Source of the DNA: an uncultured Collinsella sp.
Lineage (GTDB): Bacteria; Actinomycetota; Coriobacteriia; Coriobacteriales; Coriobacteriaceae
Direction of reading: 5' to 3'
Length of the DNA stretch: 13,295 bases
Assembly (NCBI GenBank): GCA_900751665.1
Contig: CAADSV010000126.1
Coordinates: 1 to 13,295 of the forward strand
The position numbers were made by a program, and so were the translations under genes. Under the pieces are notes generated by a model. The model had not been told where the DNA came from. It did no database searches and saw only the letters and a list, made by a program, of their open reading frames with translations. Each line of letters opens with the position of its first letter. Position 1 is the stretch's first letter. This document shows, one piece after another, positions 7,269 through 13,295 of the stretch.

Positions 7269-7307
7269 GCCCGCCGAGCTGCCGCGTCATAGCGGCATCC
7301 GGCGGGC
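7269..7307 (+). terminator. GC-rich hairpin between the lipoprotein and response-regulator genes
   Basis: GCCCGCCG (7269-7276) pairs with CGGCGGGC (7300-7307), and inside it TGCCGC (7280-7285) pairs with GCGGCA (7292-7297). No T-run follows. It probably marks the end of the upstream transcript. A possible -10 box TAAAAT (7318-7323) for the two-component operon follows, but without a good -35. The rest of the 150-bp gap shows nothing else. Confidence 0.45.
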
Positions 7308-7362
7308 TCAGGTGCGTTAAAATGGGCTTGTTCTTAGCTAATTGAGACAGGGGGGCCGTGTT

Positions 7363-8085
7363 ATGGCTTCAGATGCAAAAAAGATTCTGCTGGTCGAGGA
7401 TGAGAAGGCAATCCGTGACGCCGTCGCTGCCTATCTCGAGCGCGAAGGCTACTGGGTTGTGGGCGTCGGCGACGGCCAGTCCGCGATCGAGGAGTTCGAG
7501 AAGCATCAGTTCGACCTGGTCGTGCTCGACCTTATGCTCCCCAAGATTCCCGGCGAGCGCGTTTGCCGCACCATTCGCGATACCTCGGATGTCCCCATCA
7601 TCATGCTGACGGCTAAGGGCGAGATCGAGGACCGTATTATCGGTCTTGAGCTCGGCGCCGACGACTATCTGATTAAGCCGTTCTCGCCGCGCGAGCTCGT
7701 CGCCCGCGTTCGCGCTCTGTTCCGCCGTGCCCATCAGGCCGACGAGCCCGCCGTCGAGGTACTCGACTTCGGCGATCTGGTCATCGATATCTCGGGCCAC
7801 AAGATCTTGGTCGAGGGCAAGGAAGTCGATCTGACGGCTTCCGAGTTCAAGCTGCTCACCACGCTTGCCCGTCATCCCGGCCGTGTGTATAACCGCATGG
7901 AGCTGGTCGAGAAAGTGCTCGGGTATGACTTTGAGGGCTATGAGCGCACCATCGATAGCCACGTGAAGAATCTTCGCGCCAAGCTGGGCGATGATCCCAA
8001 GAAGCCCAAGTGGCTCTACACCGTCCATGGTGTCGGCTATCGCTTCGAGGCTCCGGCCAAGACCGATAAGTCGGACGAGAAATAG
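7363..8085 (+). CDS. OmpR/PhoB-family response regulator
   Basis: A 240-residue DNA-binding regulator. The receiver domain (about 6-118) has the acidic pair Glu12-Asp13, the phosphorylated aspartate Asp56 (VVLDLMLP), Thr83 (MLTAKGE) and Lys105 (LIKPF), a full active-site set. The C-terminal winged helix (about 135-230) contains DLTASEFKLL, the recognition-helix region TIDSHVKNLRAKLG and the closing YTVHGVGYRF. AGGGGGG (7349-7355) lies 7 nt before the ATG and decides this start; a TTG 21 nt upstream would place the site inside the coding region. The partner kinase starts 11 nt after the stop, so the two form an operon. The signal and target genes cannot be told from the sequence. Confidence 0.95.
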   Translation: MASDAKKILLVEDEKAIRDAVAAYLEREGYWVVGVGDGQSAIEEFEKHQFDLVVLDLMLPKIPGERVCRTIRDTSDVPIIMLTAKGEIEDRIIGLELGADDYLIKPFSPRELVARVRALFRRAHQADEPAVEVLDFGDLVIDISGHKILVEGKEVDLTASEFKLLTTLARHPGRVYNRMELVEKVLGYDFEGYERTIDSHVKNLRAKLGDDPKKPKWLYTVHGVGYRFEAPAKTDKSDEK

Positions 8086-8096
8086 GGAAATCACAT

Positions 8097-9662
8097 ATGA
8101 CACCTGCGCGCTTTGAAATCGGACAAAAGCACAAGCAGGAGAGCGAGGCGGGTTCCAAGGCTAGTTGGAACACGCCTCGTTCCGATTCACGGCCAACGAT
8201 GAGCTATCCCTCGCGCATGGCACTTGCTTTTGCTCTGACATCGCTCATGACGGTATTGGTGCTGGTGGGCGTTGTCTCTGTTGTGTGGGGCACGGTCTTT
8301 TCGGATTACACACGCTCCAATATCGTCGAAATCGCAAATTCCGCTGCCGAGAAGTTGGCAACCTCATATGAGGAAAACGGCTCTTGGACCGCGGGAGAAC
8401 TGCGCACGGTCGCAACGTCGAGTTTGGTTTCCGACGATCTGGGTATGCAGGTCGTCAATAAAAAGGGCGTGATCGTTTATGACGATTCCTGGCCCTCGGC
8501 AAGCGCCACCGCCGATGTACGCGAAAACCAGGCTACGACCGACGACACGAGCGGCAAGAGGGCATCGCATAGCCCGGTCTCGTCTGCTCCAACCGACTCC
8601 GATAGCGTTGCTAACGTCGAGATTGTAACGTCTTCCGGCGAGCATGTCGGACAGGTAAAGCTGTGGGCCATCGGCTCCGACGCTCTGCTCACCAAGGCGG
8701 ACTCTGCGTTTAGGGAGAAGACCTTTAACGCCATGGCCCTCGCCGCGGTTGTTGCAATCTGCATTTCGGTCGTTATCGGATCGCTCGTGTCGCGCATGCT
8801 CACCAAGCCGATTCATCGCATCACCAGTACCGCAAAGCAAATCCGTGACGGCGACCTGTCGGCTCGCACGGGACTGCGCGGTGATGACGAGATCGATCAG
8901 CTGGGTGAGACCTTCGATGAGATGGCCACTTCGCTCGAGAAGGATATGAAACACGAGAAGCGCCTGACCTCAGACGTTGCACACGAGCTTCGCACGCCGC
9001 TTATGGCCATGCTCGCAACGGTCGAGGCCATGCAGGATGGCGTGTATCCCACCGACGATGAGCATTTGGAGACCGTTGCTTCCGAGACGCGTCGCCTGGC
9101 TCGTCTGGTGCAGCAGATGCTCGACCTGTCGCGCATGGAAAACAGCACGGCTCCGCTCAACCTTGAGCCGGTGGACATGGTTCCTTTCGTGCGTTCCATC
9201 GTTAATGCCCAGGAGCGCCTGTTTGTCGACCGCGATCTGCGCCTGCGTTTTGCGGACGAGACCCAGGGTCACGACGATGTCGTCGAGGCCGATCCCGACA
9301 TGATCACGCAATGTGTTATCAACCTCATGAGCAACGCCATGCGCTACACCCCCGAGGGCGGTTGGGTCGTGGTGTCGGTGCTCAGTGACCGCAAGCACGT
9401 CAGCATTGCCGTTTCTGATACCGGCATCGGTATTGCCAAGGACGATTTGTCGCGCATCTTCGGGCGGTTTTGGCGCGCCGATGCCAGCCGCGCCCGCGAA
9501 GCTGGCGGCCTGGGCGTTGGCCTCGCCGTGACCAAGCAGATCGTCGAGCGTCACCATGGCTACATATCCGTGGAGTCGGAGCTTGGAAAGGGTACGACTT
9601 TTACAATTCATCTGCCCCGCGAGCACACGGCAGACGCGGCATCTACTACAATGGAGCACTAG
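8097..9662 (+). CDS. HAMP-domain sensor histidine kinase
   Basis: A 521-residue membrane kinase paired with the preceding regulator. After a polar cytoplasmic N-terminus of about 40 residues come TM1 (about 42-64), an extracellular sensor of about 145 residues (65-209), TM2 (about 211-231) and a HAMP linker (232-285). The dimerisation domain has the H-box DVAHELRTPL with phospho-acceptor His296. The ATPase domain has the N-box NLMSNAMRYTP (409-419), G1 DTGIGI (441-446), F-box FGRFWRAD (455-462) and G2 GGLGVGLAV (470-478), all intact. The sensor has a low-complexity Ser/Thr/Asp stretch (about 134-170) and no recognised ligand domain. AGGGAAA precedes the ATG by 6 nt. Met35 is a possible alternative start that would remove the unusual charged N-terminal tail. 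Confidence 0.94.
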   Translation: MTPARFEIGQKHKQESEAGSKASWNTPRSDSRPTMSYPSRMALAFALTSLMTVLVLVGVVSVVWGTVFSDYTRSNIVEIANSAAEKLATSYEENGSWTAGELRTVATSSLVSDDLGMQVVNKKGVIVYDDSWPSASATADVRENQATTDDTSGKRASHSPVSSAPTDSDSVANVEIVTSSGEHVGQVKLWAIGSDALLTKADSAFREKTFNAMALAAVVAICISVVIGSLVSRMLTKPIHRITSTAKQIRDGDLSARTGLRGDDEIDQLGETFDEMATSLEKDMKHEKRLTSDVAHELRTPLMAMLATVEAMQDGVYPTDDEHLETVASETRRLARLVQQMLDLSRMENSTAPLNLEPVDMVPFVRSIVNAQERLFVDRDLRLRFADETQGHDDVVEADPDMITQCVINLMSNAMRYTPEGGWVVVSVLSDRKHVSIAVSDTGIGIAKDDLSRIFGRFWRADASRAREAGGLGVGLAVTKQIVERHHGYISVESELGKGTTFTIHLPREHTADAASTTMEH

Positions 9663-9720
9663 CTTTTCGCTATTCGGTGAAGGAGGGGCCGCGTCCCTGC
9701 CGCTCCGAGTTTGCGAAAAC

Positions 9721-9740
9721 ATGCGGGAAAGAACCCGCAT
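9721..9740 (+). terminator. Small hairpin before purC, possible weak terminator
   Basis: ATGCGGG (9721-9727) pairs perfectly with CCCGCAT (9734-9740) around the loop AAAGAA. Only TT-C-T follows. It lies in the 109-bp gap between the kinase and purC and could end the kinase transcript or lie in the purC leader. I recognise no purine riboswitch in this gap. Confidence 0.4.
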
Positions 9741-9771
9741 TTCTGTCGTATTTAGGTAAGGAGTGACTCAC

Positions 9772-10659
9772 GTGACAACGATGGAGCGTCGTCCGGATTC
9801 CCGTGGCAAGGTTCGTGATATTTACGATGCCGGTGAAAACCTGCTGATGGTCGCCACCGACCGCATTTCTGCGTTCGACTTCATTCTTCCCGACGAGATT
9901 CCGTTTAAGGGAGAGGTACTCAATCGCATCTCGGCATTCTGGTTCGATAAGTTTGCCGACATCGTCCCCAACCATCTCGTTTCCATCGACCCGGCGGATT
10001 TCCCCGAGGAGTTTGCTGAGTATCGTGACTACCTCGCTGGCCGCGCCATGCTGGTTAAGAAGGCCCAGACGATTCCTATCGAGTGCATCGTCCGCGGCTA
10101 TCTGACCGGTTCGGGCAAGAAGACCTACGACGAGAACGGCACCGTCTGCGGCATCCAGCTGCCTGAGGGCCTGACCGAGGCTTCCAAGCTTCCTGAGCCG
10201 CTGTTCACGCCGTCCACGAAGGCCGAGATCGGTGACCACGACGAGAACATCTCGTTCGAGCGTTGCTGCGAGATCGTGGGCGAGGACATCGCCACGCAGA
10301 TTCGTGACCTTTCCCTCAAGATCTACAAGGCTGCCGCCGAGTACGCCGCGACCCGTGGCATCATCATTGCCGACACCAAGTTCGAGTTTGGTGTTATTGA
10401 TGGCAAGGTCACGCTGATCGACGAGTGTCTCACGCCCGACTCCAGCCGTTTCTGGCCTGCTGCCAGCTACGAGGAGGGCAAGATCCAGCCTAGCTACGAC
10501 AAGCAATTCGTCCGCAATTGGCTCAAGGCCAACTGGGATATGACGGGGGAGACCCCGCACCTGCCCGCCGAGGTCATCGATGGCACGTCCGAGCGCTATC
10601 GCGAGGCCTTCCAGATCATCACGGGCTCCCAGTTCACAAGCATGAAGGAGAACGCATAA
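9772..10659 (+). CDS. purC: Phosphoribosylaminoimidazole-succinocarboxamide synthase (SAICAR synthetase)
   Basis: A 295-residue ATP-dependent ligase that joins CAIR and aspartate to give SAICAR, the step before PurB in purine synthesis. Recognised blocks are GKVRDIYD (12-19, ATP-binding loop), ATDRISAFDF (28-37), IPIECIVRGYLTGSG (101-115), IADTKFEFG (199-207) and LIDECLTPDSSRFW (215-228). The length fits the longer SAICAR synthetase type of about 295-305 residues rather than the ~240-residue form. The start is GTG at 9772, with AAGGAG (9758-9763) 8 nt upstream. The GTG at 9763 overlaps that site, and the ATG at 9781 is too far from it. A small membrane-protein gene begins at the base after the stop, so the two are co-transcribed. 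Confidence 0.96.
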   Translation: MTTMERRPDSRGKVRDIYDAGENLLMVATDRISAFDFILPDEIPFKGEVLNRISAFWFDKFADIVPNHLVSIDPADFPEEFAEYRDYLAGRAMLVKKAQTIPIECIVRGYLTGSGKKTYDENGTVCGIQLPEGLTEASKLPEPLFTPSTKAEIGDHDENISFERCCEIVGEDIATQIRDLSLKIYKAAAEYAATRGIIIADTKFEFGVIDGKVTLIDECLTPDSSRFWPAASYEEGKIQPSYDKQFVRNWLKANWDMTGETPHLPAEVIDGTSERYREAFQIITGSQFTSMKENA

Positions 10660-11235
10660 GTGAGTACCCGTAGCGCCACGAACAAGCGCACGCAATCCCA
10701 CGAAGTTACCGGGGTTGCGCGCAAGTCTGCCGCATCTGCTAAGCCCGCCCGCCAAGCAGCGAGCTCCGTTCGCGTCGTGCCGGCTTCGTCTAAGGCACGC
10801 CGCAAAGAGCTCGAGAAGGGCGAGAACCTCGAGGGCCTCTCTAAAGAGGAGAAGCGCGCCCGCAAGGCTAAGCAGCGCGCCAAGGAGGACCGCATCTATA
10901 CGGTGTCGAATATCCTCCTCAAGCAGGACGAGGACTACACCAAGCGCCGTCGCATCTGGTGGATTGTGCTCGCCATTGGCATGGTGCTCGTCGTGGCAAT
11001 TTGGGCCTCGCTGTACTTCGCTCCCGCTGGCATGGTGTCCAGCCCTGTCCAGATGGTCGGCATTGTTTTGTCCTACGTCATCATTTTGGGCGACTTTATC
11101 TATGACTTCGCTCGTATTCGTCCCTTGCGCAACATGTACCGCGCGCAGGCCGAGGGCATGTCCGAGAACAAGCTCAACGCTCTTATTGAGCGCGCGGCTG
11201 CCGAGGAGGACAAGAAGGACTCCAAGAAGAAGTAG
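10660..11235 (+). CDS. Two-helix membrane protein of unknown function, downstream of purC
   Basis: A 191-residue protein. Residues 1-97 are hydrophilic and very rich in Lys, Arg and Ala, with a charged segment KEEKRARKAKQRAKEDR (62-78) likely to be helical. Two membrane segments follow, about 99-120 (WWIVLAIGMVLVVAIW...) and about 130-149, then a charged tail ending in KKDSKKK. The short loop between helices (APAGMVSSP) implies that both long termini face the cytoplasm; this is a topology inference. It starts with GTG directly after the purC stop, with AAGGAG (10645-10650) inside the end of purC, and it ends before a strong terminator. I do not recognise a characterised family. Confidence 0.82.
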   Translation: MSTRSATNKRTQSHEVTGVARKSAASAKPARQAASSVRVVPASSKARRKELEKGENLEGLSKEEKRARKAKQRAKEDRIYTVSNILLKQDEDYTKRRRIWWIVLAIGMVLVVAIWASLYFAPAGMVSSPVQMVGIVLSYVIILGDFIYDFARIRPLRNMYRAQAEGMSENKLNALIERAAAEEDKKDSKKK

Positions 11236-11266
11236 CGTTTGCATACATACTTATCGCTAAGATATA

Positions 11267-11296
11267 AGGCGCGTCGTTTTTGCGGCGCGCCTTTTT
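11267..11296 (+). terminator. Intrinsic terminator of the purC operon
   Basis: AGGCGCGTCG (11267-11276) pairs with CGGCGCGCCT (11283-11292), with one T-G wobble and loop TTTTTG, followed by five Ts. It separates the purC operon from the aminopeptidase gene. Confidence 0.9.
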
Positions 11297-11324
11297 ACTG
11301 TTCTATAGATAGATGGAGTGGCAC

Positions 11325-12605
11325 ATGATTCGAGCTGCCCTGACGGTCGAAGAGGCTCTGGAGGGCATGAAGGCCCTGGAGCCCAAGATTAAAAACTACG
11401 CGCGCCTGGTCGTCCGTAAGGGCGTAAACGTCAAGCCCGGCCAGGAGGTCGTCGTTCAGTCTCCGGTCGAGTGCGCGCCGTTTGCGCGCGTGGTGGTCGC
11501 GGAGGCCTATGCTGCCGGCGCCGGCCACGTGACGGTCATTTGGGCCGATGATGCCGTGACGAGGCTCACGTACGAGCATGTCGAGAAAAGCTATTTTGAG
11601 CAGACGCCCGAGTGGAAGCGCATGCAGCTGGATTCCTTGGCCCAGGATGGTGCCTGCTTTGTCTTTATCGAGGGTGCGGATCCTGCGGCCCTTAAGGGCA
11701 TCGATCCCGCTAAGCCCGCTGCAGCTTCTAAGGCAAGGAACACGCAGTGCAAAGTTTTCCGCCGTGGACTGGATTACAACATCAATCCGTGGTGCATCGC
11801 CGGCGCTCCGGTCGTGGCTTGGGCGCACGAGGTGTTCCCAGGAGACGCCGATGAGGTTGCAATCTATAAGCTGTGGAATGCGATTCTGCACACCGCGCGC
11901 GCCGATGGCCAGGACCCAGAGAGCGACTGGGAACTCCATGACGCCGCATTCGAAAAGAACCTGCGTTTCCTGAACGACAATCGTTTCGACTACCTGCATT
12001 ACACCGCGGCAAATGGAACCGATCTGACGATTGGCATGACGAAAGGTCACGAGTGGGCCGGCGGCAAGGGCAAGACGCCCGATGGGCACCCCTTCTTCCC
12101 CAACATTCCCACCGAGGAAGTCTTCACCTCGCCCGATCGCATGCGTGCCGACGGTATCGTGTACTCGGCCATGCCGCTCATCCATCACGGCAATAAGGTC
12201 GAAGATTTTTGGATTAAGTTCGAGGGCGGCCGCGTGGTGGACTACGACGCCCGCGTGGGCAAGGCAACGCTCGCAAGTATCATCGATACTGACGAGGGCG
12301 CTGCTCACCTGGGAGAGGTCGCGCTCATTTCCAAGAACACGCCGATCCGCGAAAGTGGTGTTCTGTTCTACGATACGCTCTATGACGAGAACGCTAGCTG
12401 CCATCTCGCGCTAGGTGTCGGTTTCCCCGAATGCATCGAGGGTGGGTATGACATGTCCAAGGAGGAGCTTCTGGAGCATGGCGTTAACGTCTCGAGCACG
12501 CACGTCGATTTTATGATCGGCACGGACGACATCGATATTGTGGGCATTACGCCTGATGGACGTGAAGTTGTGATTTTCCAGAACGGCCAATGGAGTTGGG
12601 AATAG
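11325..12605 (+). CDS. M29-family (thermophilic/AmpS-like) metallo-aminopeptidase
   Basis: A 426-residue cytoplasmic aminopeptidase that would release N-terminal residues from peptides. The family uses a two-metal site, and its ligands can be matched here: Glu264/265 in PTEEVFTSP, Glu331 in HLGEVALIS, His360 in ASCHLALG, and His393 and Asp395 in STHVDFMIG. The N-terminal half (NYARLVVRKGVNVKPGQEV...) also fits M29 proteins, as does the length. GGAG (11315-11318) lies 6 nt before this ATG; the ATG at 11313 overlaps it and has no site of its own, so the shorter form is chosen. The gene follows the purC-operon terminator by 28 nt, and I could not define its promoter. Its last codons contain the -35 box of tRNA-Lys. 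Substrate preference is not predictable. Confidence 0.93.
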   Translation: MIRAALTVEEALEGMKALEPKIKNYARLVVRKGVNVKPGQEVVVQSPVECAPFARVVVAEAYAAGAGHVTVIWADDAVTRLTYEHVEKSYFEQTPEWKRMQLDSLAQDGACFVFIEGADPAALKGIDPAKPAAASKARNTQCKVFRRGLDYNINPWCIAGAPVVAWAHEVFPGDADEVAIYKLWNAILHTARADGQDPESDWELHDAAFEKNLRFLNDNRFDYLHYTAANGTDLTIGMTKGHEWAGGKGKTPDGHPFFPNIPTEEVFTSPDRMRADGIVYSAMPLIHHGNKVEDFWIKFEGGRVVDYDARVGKATLASIIDTDEGAAHLGEVALISKNTPIRESGVLFYDTLYDENASCHLALGVGFPECIEGGYDMSKEELLEHGVNVSSTHVDFMIGTDDIDIVGITPDGREVVIFQNGQWSWE

Positions 12606-12624
12606 TCCCAGACCGTGGTACAAT
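12596..12624 (+). promoter_or_regulatory. Promoter of tRNA-Lys, overlapping the aminopeptidase 3' end
   Basis: TTGGGA (12596-12601) and TACAAT (12619-12624) are 17 bp apart. The -35 box lies within the last codons of the aminopeptidase gene, and the -10 ends 9 bp before the tRNA. The spacing and the -10 support an independent tRNA promoter. Confidence 0.7.
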
Positions 12625-12633
12625 GCCACCCGC

Positions 12634-12706
12634 GGGCCGTTAGCTCAGCTGGCAGAGCAGGGGACTTTTAATCCCAAGGTCCAGGGTTCGAACCCCTGAC
12701 GGCCCA
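12634..12706 (+). tRNA. tRNA-Lys (anticodon TTT)
   Basis: Cloverleaf with acceptor strands GGGCCGT/ACGGCCC (7 bp), D stem GCTC/GAGC, anticodon stem GGGGA/TCCCA with loop CTTTTAA (anticodon TTT), and T arm CAGGG-TTCGAAC-CCCTG. The base of the anticodon stem is a G-A mismatch. After discriminator A the genome reads CCCA, so CCA is not encoded and must be added after transcription, unlike tRNA-Gly in this window. The segment from the T-loop G (12690) onward is repeated 179 bp downstream. Confidence 0.97.
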
Positions 12707-12720
12707 CCCAAAGATTGTTG

Positions 12721-12751
12721 AGACGGTCAACTTCGGTTGGCCGTCTTTTTT
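12721..12751 (+). terminator. Intrinsic terminator after tRNA-Lys
   Basis: AGACGGTCAAC (12721-12731) pairs with GTTGGCCGTCT (12736-12746), with one wobble, closed by a TTCG tetraloop in C-G context, and followed by a run of six Ts. A degraded copy is at 12900-12928. Confidence 0.93.
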
Positions 12752-12762
12752 GTCGCCCTTTC

Positions 12763-12778
12763 ATGGGTTCGAACCCGT
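12763..12778 (+). repeat. T-arm-like palindrome, first orphan copy
   Basis: ATGGGTTCGAACCCGT contains the 12-bp palindrome GGGTTCGAACCC, which also occurs in the tRNA-Lys T arm (12684-12695). No other part of a tRNA surrounds it. It opens the hairpin array. One base differs from the 16-mer at 12941. Confidence 0.85.
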
Positions 12779-12880
12779 CGGGGCGCGGAGCTGAGTAAAC
12801 GCGTGAGCGTTTGCCAGCGCAGCGCGCAAGGCGCGAAAGCGCCGCAGCGGCCGCCTGCGAAGCAGGCTGAACCCCTGACG
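12776..12880 (+). repeat. tRNA-Lys-associated hairpin array
   Basis: A gene-free structured block with three hairpins. The first is GTAAACGC/GCGTTTGC with loop GTGA (12795-12814), the second GGCGC/GCGCC with loop GAAA (12830-12843), and the third GCCTGC/GCAGGC with loop GAA (12853-12867). The flanks CGTCGGGG (12776-12783) and CCCC-T-GACG (12872-12880) are complementary apart from one bulge, so the array can close into a multi-branched fold. Order, spacing and loop type match the array at 3890-4026, but the stem of the third hairpin differs at paired positions. Confidence 0.8.
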
Positions 12881-12928
12881 GCCCACCCAAAGATTGTTGA
12901 GACGGTCAACTCCGGTTGGTCGCTTTTT
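12869..12928 (+). repeat. Copy of the tRNA-Lys 3' end and its terminator
   Basis: Bases 12869-12911 equal 12690-12732 exactly (43 nt), beginning at the G of the T-loop TTCGAAC and running through the acceptor 3' strand into the terminator stem. Further on there are substitutions and a one-base deletion, and a T-run remains. It lacks the tRNA 5' part, so it is not a functional tRNA gene. Confidence 0.93.
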
Positions 12929-12940
12929 TGTTGCCGGTGC

Positions 12941-12956
12941 ACGGGTTCGAACCCGT
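12941..12956 (+). repeat. T-arm-like palindrome, second orphan copy
   Basis: ACGGGTTCGAACCCGT is a perfect 16-bp palindrome. It stands 12-13 nt after the T-run of the copied terminator, as the first orphan copy does after the real terminator. Thus the unit tRNA-end/terminator/T-arm occurs twice, but no hairpin array follows this second copy. Confidence 0.85.
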
Positions 12957-13295
12957 ATCTAGCTATATATAAGAACGCTTGGCGAACAAAACCCGCCTTT
13001 TACCGATGGGAAACAAATAACTGATGCCTTTGGAGTAAAGTAGCGCTCCAGAGATGACCGATGTCTCAATACACATAAAACAGCTGGTCATCGCCAATAT
13101 CAGAAGCCAATGCTTCAGTTTTAACCTCAGTGATGCGACTGAGGGACCTATTCATTTGTGAACAAAATATGGAGTGCGCGATTCCCGCCCACGGGACCCC
13201 TCCGGTCTGGCAATATATCTCCTTGCCGCGCGGCCCGGTGGAACCGGGAACCAGCGCAGGCGTGCACCTTGAGAACCGGATACTGCGAGGATGGA
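12957..13295 (+). promoter_or_regulatory. Gene-free right end, probable leader of an rRNA operon
   Basis: No credible gene is present. Small inverted repeats are GATGACC/GGTCATC (13053-13059 with 13086-13092), GAAGC/GCTTC (13103-13116), CCTCAGT/ACTGAGG (13125-13144) and CCCGGT/ACCGGG with loop GGA (13234-13248). Near the edge, CACCTTGAGAACCGGATACT (13265-13284) resembles the boxA-like CTTTGAGAAC motif seen in leaders and spacers of Gram-positive rRNA operons. A 16S rRNA gene is therefore expected just past the right edge, but no rRNA sequence is inside the window. No clear -35/-10 pair was found. Confidence 0.5.

Noticed and set aside
7369..8103. Minus-strand open frame opposite the response regulator
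   Set aside because: The plus strand encodes a full receiver and winged-helix protein; the antisense frame has no motif.
9663..9771. Purine riboswitch before purC
   Set aside because: The conserved purine-aptamer loops are not visible; only a simple 7-bp hairpin is present.
9670..11244. Long minus-strand open frame (524 codons) opposite purC and the membrane-protein gene
   Set aside because: Its Leu/Val/Gly/Asp-rich sequence is typical of antisense of GC-rich coding DNA, and two well-supported plus-strand genes with ribosome binding sites cover it.
11239..11268. Promoter TTGCAT-18 bp-TATAAG for the aminopeptidase
   Set aside because: Its transcript would begin inside the strong terminator hairpin at 11267-11296, so it is unlikely to drive the gene.
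11295..12404. Minus-strand open frame opposite the aminopeptidase gene
   Set aside because: Shadow of a gene with recognisable M29 metal-ligand motifs.
12869..12956. Second tRNA-Lys or other tRNA gene suggested by T-arm and acceptor sequences
   Set aside because: Only the 3' part is present; D arm, anticodon arm and 5' acceptor strand are missing.
12737..13024. Plus-strand open frame over the tRNA-Lys repeat region
   Set aside because: It consists of terminator, hairpin array and tRNA-copy sequence; no start signal and no protein-like composition.

Overview
The window reads as chromosomal DNA of a high-GC Gram-positive gut actinobacterium, most likely Collinsella or a close relative (Coriobacteriia). 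That is recognition-based inference, not a database result. It rests on the GC-rich codon use of the housekeeping genes, an LPXTG adhesin with Cna-B repeats, a Tat-exported lipoprotein and an actinobacterial style of two-component system. No phage, transposase or CRISPR gene is visible.

Layout. The left quarter (31-3462, minus strand) is a large sortase-anchored adhesin: signal peptide, N-terminal thioester (TQXA) domain, six Cna-B/SpaA-like domains, a C-terminal stalk domain and an LPATG sorting signal. A divergent intergenic region leads to tRNA-Gly(CCC) (3760-3834) and its terminator. After that comes about 280 bp of repeats holding two extra copies of the tRNA-Gly 3' end and several small hairpins. 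Then follow purB (4260-5606), a small TSCPD-domain protein translationally coupled to a Tat/lipobox protein (5735-7209), an OmpR-type response regulator with its histidine kinase (7363-9662), purC with a downstream two-helix membrane protein (9772-11235), and an M29 aminopeptidase (11325-12605). tRNA-Lys(TTT) (12634-12706) follows, with its own terminator and a second hairpin array plus a copy of the tRNA-Lys 3' end. The last ~340 bp have no gene and look like the leader of an rRNA operon that would begin just past the right edge.

The most interesting signal is the pair of small, gene-free elements behind the two unrelated tRNA genes. Each has the same order: a T-arm palindrome, an AAACGC/GCGTTT hairpin, a GGCGC/GCGCC hairpin, a third hairpin whose tip is GCGAAGC, then a copy of that tRNA's own 3' end starting inside the T-loop. 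Stem sequences differ between the two loci while pairing is kept. This suggests a family of tiny non-autonomous tRNA-targeted elements or structured attachment sites; mechanism and mobility are inference.

Functionally, purB and purC belong to the purine pathway but sit in separate transcription units with the two-component system and the lipoprotein between them. The remaining genes look like independent housekeeping or envelope units.
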